DNA of 64,000 bases from Calothrix brevissima NIES-22 (lineage in GTDB: Bacteria > Cyanobacteriota > Cyanobacteriia > Cyanobacteriales > Nostocaceae), in NCBI RefSeq assembly GCF_002367995.1, contig NZ_AP018207.1:8347366-8411365 (forward strand), written 5' to 3'. Made by a program: the position numbers and the translations under genes. Below the pieces are notes generated by a model, which had not been told where the DNA came from, ran no database searches, and was given only the letters and a program-made list of their open reading frames with translations. Position 1 is the stretch's first letter. Each line of letters starts with the position of its first letter. Below are positions 1 to 8,880 of the stretch, in pieces.

Positions 1-3000
1 TATTGGCTAAATGTATCCCAAAAGCCAGTGCTGCCTATACCAGTAGATGATCCACAAAGTACTAACACTGTTGCATCTGCGGCAATGGTATCAGTGTCAT
101 TAAATGTCGCACAAACTCAAGCGCTGTTACAGGAAGTGCCAAAGGCTTATAATACTCAGATTAATGACGTGCTGCTGACGGCGTTAGCACAGGTTTTAAG
201 TAAATGGACTGGCGCAAAATTTGTACTGTTAAATCTGGAAGGACATGGACGGGAAGATATTTTTGCAGATGTGGATTTATCCCGCACAGTCGGTTGGTTC
301 ACCACGATTTTTCCTGTGTTGTTAGAACTAAACTTGACAGAAAATCCAGGAGATGCATTAAAGTCTGTTAAAGAACAATTGCGGCAGATTCCCCACAAAG
401 GGATTGGTTATGGTGTACTGCGTTATCTGCACCAAGATGCAGAAATTAGACAGCAATTGCAGACATCGCCTCCAGCCCAGATAAGCTTCAACTATCTCGG
501 ACAGTTTGACCAAGCTTTAGATCCAACGGCAGATTTTCAATTAACTGACGAACCGATGGGAGCAAGCCAAAGTTGGCAAAGTTGGCGGGTTCATTTGTTG
601 GATATTGGCGGATTTATTTGTGATGGTCAACTGCAAATAGATTGGACTTACAGCCATAATATTCATCAAAAGTCCACAATTGAAAAGCTGGCTGATGAAT
701 TTATCGAGGAATTGCAAGCATTGATAGGGCATTGTCTATCACCTGATGCTGGTGGTTATACGCCCTCAGATTTCCCCTTAGCCAAGCTGACTCAGTCACA
801 ACTTGATGCTCAATTGAATAAAATCAAATATCAAAATATCGAAGATATTTATCCCCTTTCACCGATGCAACAGGGGATGCTATTTCATAGTTTGTATGCG
901 CCTGACTCAGGGGTGTATTTTGAGCAGTTAAGTTGTAAATTCCAAGGTGAGTTAGAATTATCTGCGTTTGAGCAAGCTTGGCAACAGATTATAGATAGAC
1001 ATTCAGTGTTGCGGACTGGGTTTATTTGGGAAAACGATCATCCACCTTTGCAAGTAGTTTATCGCCAGGTGCGGCTACCCCTAGAAATCAAAGATTGGCG
1101 AGAACTCTCAGAAATTGAACAGCAACGGCAGTTAGATATTTTCCAAGAATCTGAGCAACGACGAGGGTTTGAACTTTCAGTTGCTCCCTTAATGCGCCTA
1201 AATTTGATTCAGTTAGATACAGATGTTTATGAATTTGTTTGGAGTCACCATCATTTATTGCTGGATGGCTGGTCTTTACCTTTGGTGCTTAAGGAGGTGT
1301 TTGATGGTTATGAAGCTATCTGTGAGGGGAGAAATTTACAACCACAACCTAGTCCAGCTTACAGAAACTATATTGCTTGGTTACAAAGACAGGATTTAGC
1401 ATCAGCAAAGGTTTTCTGGCAGCAACAACTTCAAGGTTTTTCTGCGCCAACGCCCTTGATGGTCGATACACCATTAGCAAACCAAATACAAGAGTCTGAT
1501 TACACTGAACAAGAAGTTCATTTATCTGAGACAGTAACATCGGCACTCCAGGCTTTCGCCAAACAGCATCAGTTAACACTCAACAATCTGGTGCAGGGAG
1601 CATGGTCGATTCTACTTTCCCGTTATAGTGGGGAAATCGATGTAGTGTTTGGTGTAACTGTTTCTGGTCGTCCACCAGAGTTGGTAGGTGTGGAGTCGAT
1701 GGTGGGATTGTTTATTAATACCTTGCCTGTGAGAGTAACTGTTTCACCAGATATAGAATTAATACCTTGGCTCAAACAATTACAGGCAAACCAGGTAGAA
1801 TGCGAGCAATATTCCTACAGTCCATTAGTGGAGATTCAAGCTTGGAGTGAAGTTCCACGCGGTATGCCTTTGTTTGAAAGCATTGTTGTGTTTGAGAATT
1901 ATCCTGTTGATGCTGCTGTCCAACAACAGCAAGGTAGTTTGCAAATCTCTGATGTGCAAGCAGGTATGGAAATCACAGATTATCCTCTAACCCTGACAGC
2001 TGTTCCTGGCTTTCAATTATTTTTGAGTATTAATTACGACACTAATCGCTTTGATGCTGGCACAATTACTAGGATGCTAGGACACCTGCAAACCTTACTT
2101 GAAAATATAGCAAAAAATCAACAGCAGCAACTTTGGCAATTACCCTTACTCACATCATCCGAGCAACAACAATTACTTTTTGAATGGAACGATACGCAAA
2201 AAGACTATCCCCAAGATCGATGCATTCATGAGTTGTTTGAATTGCAGGTAGAACTGACTCCCAATGCAGTAGCAGTAGTTTTTGAAACTCAGCAACTTAC
2301 CTACCGCGAGTTGAATACACAAGTTAATCAACTAGCACATTATCTGCAATCTTTGGGTGTAAAACCAGATATGCTGGTTGGCATTTGTGTACAGCGTTCT
2401 CTAGAAATGGTGGTGGGAATATTGGCGATTCTTAAGGCAGGTGGTGCTTACGTGCCTCTTGATCCCAATTATCCCCCAGAACGTCTGGGTTATATGTTGT
2501 CTGATTCTCAAGTTACTGTACTGCTGACTCAACAACAACTAATCGAGAAGCTACCCGAACATCAAGCCCATCTAGTTTGCTTAGACAGTGATTGGCGCTT
2601 AATTACTCAATCTAGTGATAGCAATTTAGTTAATTCTACTACCTCAAAAAATCTAGCCTATGTAATTTACACATCAGGGTCAACAGGACAGCCCAAAGGG
2701 GTGATGGTGAATCATGAAAATTTGGTGAACGCCTATTTTGCTTGGGAAGATGCTTATCAACTACGAAACTTGTGTAATAGCCATTTACAAATGGCGAGTT
2801 TTTCTTTTGATGTATTTTCTGGAGATGTAGTGCGATCGCTAATTTCTGGTGGTAAGTTAGTCATCTGCCCAAGAGAATTACTCTTAGAACCCGAACAACT
2901 CTATCGATTAATCCAAACTCAAAGTATTAATTGTGCCGAGTTTGTACCTGCTGTGTTCCGAAATTTAGTTCAATATCTCGAAACAACAAAGCAAAATCTC

Positions 3001-4869
3001 AGCTTCATGAAGTTGTTAATTCTTGGTTCCGATAGCTGGTATATCCAGGAATATCAGCAATTCCAGCGTTTTCTTGGGGATGAGACTCGGCTGATTAATT
3101 CTTATGGCGTGACAGAGGCTACCATTGACAGTTCCTATTTTGAAACTGCGTCCGTCAATTTGTGGAGCGAGGGACTAGTTCCCATTGGAAGACCTTTTGC
3201 TAACACTCAATTTTACATCCTCGACCAACACTTACAACCAGTTCCCATTGGTGTTTCTGGAGAGTTGTATATTGGTGGTGCTAGTATCTGTAGAGGTTAT
3301 CTCCACCGCCCCGAATTGACACAAGAAAAATTCATTCCCAACCCCTTTACTCAAGAGGAAGGTGCGCGTCTTTACAAAACCGGAGATTTAGCCCGTTACT
3401 TACCTGATGGCAATATTGAATACCTAGAGCGTAGCGATCGTCAAGTAAAAATCCGTGGTTTCCGCATCGAACTTGGAGAGATAGAGGCAATACTTAGTCA
3501 ACATCCACAGGTACAGACAAGCGTTGTCATTGTCAGAGAAGATACTCCCGGCGATAAACGTTTAGTAGCTTACCTTGTACCGTACCCGGAACAGAAACCT
3601 ACAATTACTCAGATGCGAAATTTCTTGAAAGAAAGCCTACCTGAGTATATGATTCCTTCGGCTTTCGTTTTCTTAGATATCTTGCCTTTGACACCTAATG
3701 GTAAGGTAGACCGACGCGTTCTACCAGCGCCAGATATAAATAGTCTGGTGGTAAACAGTAATTTTGTCCCACCTCTAGATCTTGTAGAACAACAGCTGGC
3801 GGAAATTTGGTCAGAAATTCTGAATATCTATCCTCTAGGGATTAGGGATGACTTCTTTGATCTTGGTGGTCATTCCCTTTTAGCTGTGCAATTGATGGCT
3901 AAGATTGAACAGCAATTTGGTAAAGTTTTGCCTTTAGCGACTCTTTTCCAAAATTCAACCATTGAACATCTCGCAAGTCTTCTTCGTCAACCGATAGATG
4001 TATTCAGTTGGTCGTCCTTAGTACCAATTCAGCCCAAAGGTTCTCAGCAACCTTTCTTCTGTATTCCTGGGGCTGGTGGCAATCCGCTATATTTATATAA
4101 CCTCGCTCATCATTTAGGTCGAGAACAACCTTTTTATGCACTACAAGCACTTGGTCTGGATGGGGAATCAACACCCCATACAAGTATCGAGGAAATGGCA
4201 GCTTACTATATTCAAGCCATACAGTCAGTTCAATCTGAAGGCCCATATTTTTTAGGTGGTCATTCCTTAGGAGGAATGGTAGCTTTTGAAATGGCTTGTC
4301 AGTTACAAAAGCTGGGACATCAAGTAGCTTTATTAGCACTAATAGACTGTGGTGCGCCAGAGGATACAGATAATCTCAAAATTGCTCAACAAAATAAGGA
4401 AATCGATGATGCTGATTGGTTATATGAAATTGGCTTTTTATTCGAGCAATTCTATGGAAGTAGTTTGGATATATCTTATGAAGTTCTCCAGTCTCTAACA
4501 AAAAACGCACAATTGCAATATTTCCAAGAGCGGTTACAAATAGCTAATTTACTACCTGCGGATATTGGACTCAAACAACTTCGTGGTTTGATGCAAGTTT
4601 ACAAGACTAATATGCAGATAGTTTATGCAACTTCTGAGATTTATACAAATAAAATTACCTGCTTTCTCTCTAGTGAACTTGAAGATATATCTGCTGATAA
4701 CTCTGAGGAATTAGCAGATACAAGATTGGATTGGAGCAAGTTTTCTGCTCAACCATTAGATATATATTTCGTACCTGGTAACCACGCAACCATGCTAAAT
4801 GAACCTAACGTTCAGGTTTTAGCAGAACATCTCAAAAACTGTATTAAAAATACAGGATTAGCTGATTAA
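1..4869 (+). CDS. Non-ribosomal peptide synthetase, terminal module (E-C-A-PCP-TE), 5' partial
   Basis: The frame is open at base 1, so this is the C-terminal part of a larger synthetase. Counting residues from the GTG at 28, it starts inside an epimerization domain (EGHGRE and VGWFTTIFP motifs, about 1-235). A condensation domain follows (about 265-700, active site HHLLLDG near 410), then an adenylation domain (about 730-1235, YTSGSTGQPKG near 880, NGKVDRR near 1223), a carrier domain (LGGHSL, Ser near 1282) and a thioesterase (GHSLGG, Ser near 1412; GNHATML with the likely His near 1585). The preceding E domain implies a D-residue upstream. The ten pocket residues, read by eye, give DVGEIGSIDK, the published ornithine code, so the last residue added is probably ornithine. 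The thioesterase then releases or cyclises the peptide. The product is unknown. An exporter gene follows after 55 bp. Confidence 0.95.
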   Translation, partial: YWLNVSQKPVLPIPVDDPQSTNTVASAAMVSVSLNVAQTQALLQEVPKAYNTQINDVLLTALAQVLSKWTGAKFVLLNLEGHGREDIFADVDLSRTVGWFTTIFPVLLELNLTENPGDALKSVKEQLRQIPHKGIGYGVLRYLHQDAEIRQQLQTSPPAQISFNYLGQFDQALDPTADFQLTDEPMGASQSWQSWRVHLLDIGGFICDGQLQIDWTYSHNIHQKSTIEKLADEFIEELQALIGHCLSPDAGGYTPSDFPLAKLTQSQLDAQLNKIKYQNIEDIYPLSPMQQGMLFHSLYAPDSGVYFEQLSCKFQGELELSAFEQAWQQIIDRHSVLRTGFIWENDHPPLQVVYRQVRLPLEIKDWRELSEIEQQRQLDIFQESEQRRGFELSVAPLMRLNLIQLDTDVYEFVWSHHHLLLDGWSLPLVLKEVFDGYEAICEGRNLQPQPSPAYRNYIAWLQRQDLASAKVFWQQQLQGFSAPTPLMVDTPLANQIQESDYTEQEVHLSETVTSALQAFAKQHQLTLNNLVQGAWSILLSRYSGEIDVVFGVTVSGRPPELVGVESMVGLFINTLPVRVTVSPDIELIPWLKQLQANQVECEQYSYSPLVEIQAWSEVPRGMPLFESIVVFENYPVDAAVQQQQGSLQISDVQAGMEITDYPLTLTAVPGFQLFLSINYDTNRFDAGTITRMLGHLQTLLENIAKNQQQQLWQLPLLTSSEQQQLLFEWNDTQKDYPQDRCIHELFELQVELTPNAVAVVFETQQLTYRELNTQVNQLAHYLQSLGVKPDMLVGICVQRSLEMVVGILAILKAGGAYVPLDPNYPPERLGYMLSDSQVTVLLTQQQLIEKLPEHQAHLVCLDSDWRLITQSSDSNLVNSTTSKNLAYVIYTSGSTGQPKGVMVNHENLVNAYFAWEDAYQLRNLCNSHLQMASFSFDVFSGDVVRSLISGGKLVICPRELLLEPEQLYRLIQTQSINCAEFVPAVFRNLVQYLETTKQNLSFMKLLILGSDSWYIQEYQQFQRFLGDETRLINSYGVTEATIDSSYFETASVNLWSEGLVPIGRPFANTQFYILDQHLQPVPIGVSGELYIGGASICRGYLHRPELTQEKFIPNPFTQEEGARLYKTGDLARYLPDGNIEYLERSDRQVKIRGFRIELGEIEAILSQHPQVQTSVVIVREDTPGDKRLVAYLVPYPEQKPTITQMRNFLKESLPEYMIPSAFVFLDILPLTPNGKVDRRVLPAPDINSLVVNSNFVPPLDLVEQQLAEIWSEILNIYPLGIRDDFFDLGGHSLLAVQLMAKIEQQFGKVLPLATLFQNSTIEHLASLLRQPIDVFSWSSLVPIQPKGSQQPFFCIPGAGGNPLYLYNLAHHLGREQPFYALQALGLDGESTPHTSIEEMAAYYIQAIQSVQSEGPYFLGGHSLGGMVAFEMACQLQKLGHQVALLALIDCGAPEDTDNLKIAQQNKEIDDADWLYEIGFLFEQFYGSSLDISYEVLQSLTKNAQLQYFQERLQIANLLPADIGLKQLRGLMQVYKTNMQIVYATSEIYTNKITCFLSSELEDISADNSEELADTRLDWSKFSAQPLDIYFVPGNHATMLNEPNVQVLAEHLKNCIKNTGLAD

Positions 4870-4924
4870 AAATTAACGGTTATCTACCAAAAATGAGAAG
4901 TATTATTATATACAGGAGCAAAGA

Positions 4925-6250
4925 ATGTCCAAACGTGCCACAAGCCAAAAATTACAAGTCTTTATCATCGTCTGGTTTGGACAATTCATCTCCCTTATTG
5001 GCTCAGGGCTTACCAGTTTTGCCCTTGATTTTTGGGTTTATCAACACACACATTCAGTTACCCAGTTTTCACTTACTGCTTTATTTACTACTTTGCCTGG
5101 ACTCTTAATATCACCGATCGCCGGTGCATTAGTGGATCGTTGGGATCGGCGCTGGACAATGATATTAAGTGATGCTGGATCGGCTTTAGGTACAATATTC
5201 ATTACACTAGTCGTCTTTACAGACACAATTCAGATTTGGCATATCTATATTTCCAGTTCCATTATTTCAGTGTGCAATGTCTTCCAAAAGCTTGCTGGTG
5301 CTACTACTACTGCTTTGCTTGTCCCTAAAAAGCATCTCGGTCATGCTAGCGGACTAGTACAAATTGGTGAGTCAGTTTCAGAGCTTTTTGTTCCAGCACT
5401 GGCTGGAATATTAGTTTTAAAAATCCAACTCCAGGGTGTATTGCTAATTGACTTTGCCACCTACCTTTTCTCTTTAGCAGCACTGTTGATTGTTAAATTT
5501 CCTAAACATAAAAATACCCATAGTAAAAATAATAACCCAGAAAAGCAAGGATTTGGTTCGATAAAAAGTGATGTCATATATGGTTGGAATTATATTGTTA
5601 CACGTCCTGGTCTTTTAGCACTTTTAATATATTTCGCTGCTAGTAATTTTCTAGTAGGAATCGTCAGCATACTAATCATTCCTATGCTTCTAGCTTTTGT
5701 TTCTTCTGCAACAGTTGGTACGATATTATCTATTGCAGGTATTGGTACTTTAGTTGGTAGCCTTGTCATGAGCGTATGGGGAGGCCCAAAACGTCGTATT
5801 AGAGGTATCTTGGGTTTCGGACTTCTTTTAGGAATTTGTATGGTATTCACTGGCCTGTACCCTTCACCACAACTCATTGCAATAGCAGTATTTGCAGGGT
5901 TATTCTGCTTTCCGTTCATTGCTAGTTGTACTGAAGTTTTGGTGTTAACTATAGTACCGTCTGATGTGCAGGGACGAGTTTTTGCTTTACAGGCAATAAT
6001 TGCTGGCTCATCCCTACCACTTGCTTATCTTGTGGCAGGGCCATTAGCTGATTATGTATTTGAACCTCTTTTGGCTAACAACGGTCTATTAGCTGGCAGC
6101 ATTGGCAAAATTATTGGTACTGGGGCAGGACGGGGTATTGGATTCTTATTTATATGGCTAGGAATACTTCAATTCTTAGTATCATTCTCTAGTTTTTTCT
6201 ATAGACCATTTAAAACTTTAGACAAAATGGCTACTAATGAAAATTTCTAG
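4925..6250 (+). CDS. MFS transporter, probable exporter of the NRPS product
   Basis: This 441-residue inner-membrane protein has about 12 hydrophobic segments. It carries the MFS loop 2-3 signature DRWDRRWTM after a first pair of helices rich in G and F. It resembles the drug/siderophore exporter branch (EntS/MdtH-like MFS_3). An AGGAG sequence lies just upstream of the ATG at 4925. The gene starts 55 bp after the NRPS stop on the same strand and is closed by a strong terminator at 6271-6317, so it is most likely the last gene of the synthetase operon. The substrate is inferred only from this linkage. Confidence 0.85.
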   Translation: MSKRATSQKLQVFIIVWFGQFISLIGSGLTSFALDFWVYQHTHSVTQFSLTALFTTLPGLLISPIAGALVDRWDRRWTMILSDAGSALGTIFITLVVFTDTIQIWHIYISSSIISVCNVFQKLAGATTTALLVPKKHLGHASGLVQIGESVSELFVPALAGILVLKIQLQGVLLIDFATYLFSLAALLIVKFPKHKNTHSKNNNPEKQGFGSIKSDVIYGWNYIVTRPGLLALLIYFAASNFLVGIVSILIIPMLLAFVSSATVGTILSIAGIGTLVGSLVMSVWGGPKRRIRGILGFGLLLGICMVFTGLYPSPQLIAIAVFAGLFCFPFIASCTEVLVLTIVPSDVQGRVFALQAIIAGSSLPLAYLVAGPLADYVFEPLLANNGLLAGSIGKIIGTGAGRGIGFLFIWLGILQFLVSFSSFFYRPFKTLDKMATNENF

Positions 6251-6270
6251 TTAGAGAGTGTTTGAAAAAT

Positions 6271-6317
6271 AAATACTTGTGGTGTGAGTATAAAGTTCTT
6301 CACCACAAGTATTTTTT
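6271..6317. terminator. Rho-independent bidirectional terminator
   Basis: The arms AAATACTTGTGGTG (6271-6284) and CACCACAAGTATTT (6301-6314) are perfectly complementary. They are followed by a T tract on the plus strand and flanked by A-rich sequence on the other side. The hairpin lies between the plus-strand MFS gene and the converging minus-strand gene at 6370-6651, so it can stop transcription from both. Confidence 0.85.
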
Positions 6318-6369
6318 GTAATCATCTTACTCAAAGTCAACAGCTAAACTTCTTCTATTTTTAATTTAA

Positions 6370-6651
6370 TCAGGAAGCCATAACACTTGTCATATAGGTA
6401 TCAAGTACATCTATATTGAACCAAGATGTTTGTGCAGAATCTACAACAATCACACGATCTTCTTGCCTGATTAATTTTTGTTTTAAATATTCTATTATTT
6501 CTGTAGGGTCATCATCCTCATTGGCCTTAATAACCCAGGAATTATATAAAGCTTGTACAGCACCAATTCTTTTAAATTCATTTTCGAGATTTTTAATATC
6601 TTTCTCTCGATTTCCACCAACCAATTCATAGATAATAGTAAATGATTTCAT
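6370..6651 (-). CDS. Small Cas2-fold-like (SinR-type) protein
   Basis: This 93-residue protein begins MKSFTIIYEL and alternates beta-strand and helix in a ferredoxin-like pattern: FTIIYEL, helix, GAVQALYNSWVIKA, helix, DRVIVVDS. The pattern is that of small proteins annotated as SinR family, structurally related to Cas2 and VapD. No cas genes or CRISPR repeats are nearby, so a role in CRISPR adaptation is not supported. It may be a stand-alone toxin-like or nucleic-acid-binding protein. There is no clear Shine-Dalgarno sequence before the ATG at 6651. It stands alone between two convergent units. Confidence 0.55.
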   Translation of the reverse strand: MKSFTIIYELVGGNREKDIKNLENEFKRIGAVQALYNSWVIKANEDDDPTEIIEYLKQKLIRQEDRVIVVDSAQTSWFNIDVLDTYMTSVMAS

Positions 6652-6778
6652 ACAAGTTCTTACAATTAATGTAAGAGGAAATTTCCTAATACATTATACT
6701 AAATATCCTTAAAAAAATATGATTTTTTACAGAAAATTTGAATATTAAATAACCTACAATAAAACCGACTAAAATATA

Positions 6779-7114
6779 TTATTTGACTTCTGGTTCAGTC
6801 AGCCAGTTAAAGATCACATCTGGTTTTAGCTCTGGGATCACATAATCTTTGAGAACCTGCTGTGTCCAGTCTACTGCTTCATTATACTGACCGTCTTTGT
6901 TAGTATCTTTATTCGCAGGAGCAGCACCGAAGCGAGCTAAGATTTCCTTGTTGACATCAGCAGGGAATGCTACCAACTTACCGGGGTCAAAGTATCCATT
7001 AATATTCTCTGGTACTTGCAACACAGTTATATTGTGGGGATATGTAAATCCTTCAGCGCCCTTTGGTGACTTATATAAAACTCGGAAATCCATCACAATT
7101 AGACACTCACACAA
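6779..7114 (-). pseudogene. Remnant of an alkaline phosphatase/phosphodiesterase-family protein
   Basis: The 111-codon frame holds an internal protein segment (FRVLYKSPKGAEGF, PGKLVAFPADVNKEIL, KPDVIFNWLTEP) that looks like the middle of a cyanobacterial alkaline-phosphatase-superfamily protein. Such proteins continue after 'NWLTEPDH' with metal-binding residues. Here the frame ends with a stop right after LTEPEVK, in AT-rich sequence, and there is no signal peptide. The metal-binding N- and C-terminal parts are therefore missing. It lies about 90 bp from the left end of an insertion sequence, which may have helped break it. The family assignment is from memory of the motif. Confidence 0.4.
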
Positions 7115-7203
7115 CCAGCAGACATAATCTAACAGTAATAAGAATTTAACCTACGTAAGCAACACAGTTAGTTATCATCCTGTTGTTTTTAGCTGGGAAT
7201 GCT

Positions 7204-8815
7204 CCAGGGCAAACGCATCTAAATTGTGACAAAGTGGTACGGATAAACTAGAATACGGGTCAGGGGAAGAATTTTGTCTAGCAAGCAGCATTAGAAGTAA
7301 ATGATGAAGCTTTGTACTGATTGAGGGATGTCAAAAGGTAAACATCAGGAATACTAGCTGCGTGCGATCGCTCTCTAATGATATCCTCGTCCTCAAAGTA
7401 GAATGAAGAGACATAAGCGTGAAACTCAAGCCGAAAATCACGATTGCTGACCATTTTGCACAGATGGAAGATCCACGGATAGATCGTACTAAGCGCCACA
7501 AGTTAATTGACATTATCACCATTGCCGTGTGTGCAGTGATATGTGGGGCGGATAGTTGGGTAGCAATCGAGATATATGGCTGTGCAAAGTATGAGTGGTT
7601 AAAAACATTTTTAGAACTACCAAATGGCATTCCGTCACATGATACATTTGCACGAGTTTTTGCACAAATAAATCCCGAACAGTTCCAGTCATGTTTTGTT
7701 AATTGGATGAAATCAATACAAAAAGTAACGGCTGGTGAAGTTGTCGCAATTGACGGCAAAACTTTATGTGGTTATTATGATAAGAGTAATGACCAAAGGG
7801 CCATCCAAATGGTAAGTGCTTGGGCTAGCACAAATAAATTAGTGTTGGGACAGGTAAAGGTGGATGAGAACTCAAATGAAATTACAGCAATTCCCGAATT
7901 ATTAAAGGTATTAGAACTATCTGGATGTATTGTGACGATTGATGCCATTGGTTGCCAGAAAGAAATTGTTAAGTTAATTACACAGCAGAATGCGGATTAT
8001 GTAATCACCTTAAAAAAGAATCAAGGTAATCTCTATGATGAAGTTGAAAAACTATTCAAATCAGGAATAAGTAATTCTTTTCAAGGAATTGAAACTAGCA
8101 CATATAAAACAGAGGAAATGGGGCATGGTCGCCATGAAATCCGCCACTACGTAATGTTAACTGAAATTGGGTCTCGGCTTGACCCAGAATCAGTTTGGTC
8201 AAACTTTAATAGTGTTGGCATGGTAGAGTCCGTCCGGTCATTGGATGGTAAAACGACAGTTGAAACTCGTTATTTTATTAGTAGCCTTGAAGAAAATGCA
8301 GAAAAGTTTGCCAATTGTGTTCGCAGCCATTGGGGAATTGAAAACTCATTACATTGGATATTAGATGTTGCCTTGAGAGAAGATGACTGTCGAATTAGAA
8401 AAGATAATGCTCCACAGAATTTTGCAGTATTGCGGCAGATTGCAGTCAATGTTTTAGGTGAAGATAAACGGGTAAAGTTAGGCATAAAGAATAAACAGTT
8501 TCTCGCTGTAATGGATAACAAATATTTAGAAAGAGTTTTAGGAATAGATTAAGATTCATGTAGATAGACAATAATTATCTGAAATATTCTGTTAGAGGTT
8601 TTGACTGAATCTCTCAAAAATAATTAATTTATATTTAGCAAAAAAGTGAGTTTTTCTATTTTTCATCAACAGAGAATTGGTTAGATATAATATAATTTGA
8701 AATTTTGATAAATAATTGATTTGTTGTGTTTATATCTTACCCATTTCGGTGATTATCTAGATAATTTTGAAATGCTTGTTAGTTTTTGTTAAGAAATAAG
8801 ATGCGTTTCCCCTGG
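7204..8815 (+). mobile_element. ISAs1-family insertion sequence with terminal inverted repeats
   Basis: A left end CCAGGGCAAACGCATCTAA (7204-7222) pairs with a right end whose reverse complement is CCAGGGGAAACGCATCTTA (8797-8815), differing at 2 of 19 positions. The ends enclose one transposase gene and about 240 bp of non-coding DNA after it, giving an element of about 1.6 kb. Flanking bases (GGGAATGCT on the left, TCTTCATAT on the right) do not match, so no target-site duplication is visible. The element is old, or the flanks were rearranged after insertion. Confidence 0.8.
7419..8552 (+). CDS. ISAs1-family transposase
   Basis: This 377-residue DDE transposase starts at a GTG. The N-terminal DUF4338/DDE_Tnp_1-associated segment contains DPRIDRTKRHKL and the typical GADSW and PSHDTFARVF motifs. 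The catalytic regions follow: VVAIDGKTL (first Asp), TIDAIGCQKEI (second Asp) and HWGIENSLHWILDVAL (Glu), then the REDDCRIR tail. The length matches complete members of the family and no frameshift is seen, so the enzyme looks intact and could still mobilise the surrounding element. Confidence 0.93.
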   Translation: MKLKPKITIADHFAQMEDPRIDRTKRHKLIDIITIAVCAVICGADSWVAIEIYGCAKYEWLKTFLELPNGIPSHDTFARVFAQINPEQFQSCFVNWMKSIQKVTAGEVVAIDGKTLCGYYDKSNDQRAIQMVSAWASTNKLVLGQVKVDENSNEITAIPELLKVLELSGCIVTIDAIGCQKEIVKLITQQNADYVITLKKNQGNLYDEVEKLFKSGISNSFQGIETSTYKTEEMGHGRHEIRHYVMLTEIGSRLDPESVWSNFNSVGMVESVRSLDGKTTVETRYFISSLEENAEKFANCVRSHWGIENSLHWILDVALREDDCRIRKDNAPQNFAVLRQIAVNVLGEDKRVKLGIKNKQFLAVMDNKYLERVLGID

Positions 8816-8836
8816 TCTTCATATTGTTTCACTGGG

Positions 8837-8878
8837 AAAGCGATCGCTCTCATCATTCCCGAAGAGCGATCGCGCTTT
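8837..8878 (-). terminator. Hairpin downstream of vnfN
   Basis: AAAGCGATCGCTCT (8837-8850) and AGAGCGATCGCGCTTT (8863-8878) form a long stem built around two HIP1 sites, 2 bp beyond the vnfN stop. A clear T tract is lacking on the minus strand. It could end the vnf transcript or protect its 3' end. Confidence 0.45.
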
Positions 8879-8880
8879 GC

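Noticed and set aside
6370-6651. CRISPR adaptation module suggested by the Cas2-like protein
   Set aside because: No direct-repeat array, no cas1 or other cas gene, and family members often stand alone.
7191-8825. Target-site duplication of the ISAs1 element
   Set aside because: The bases flanking the two ends do not match in any 8-10 bp alignment tried.
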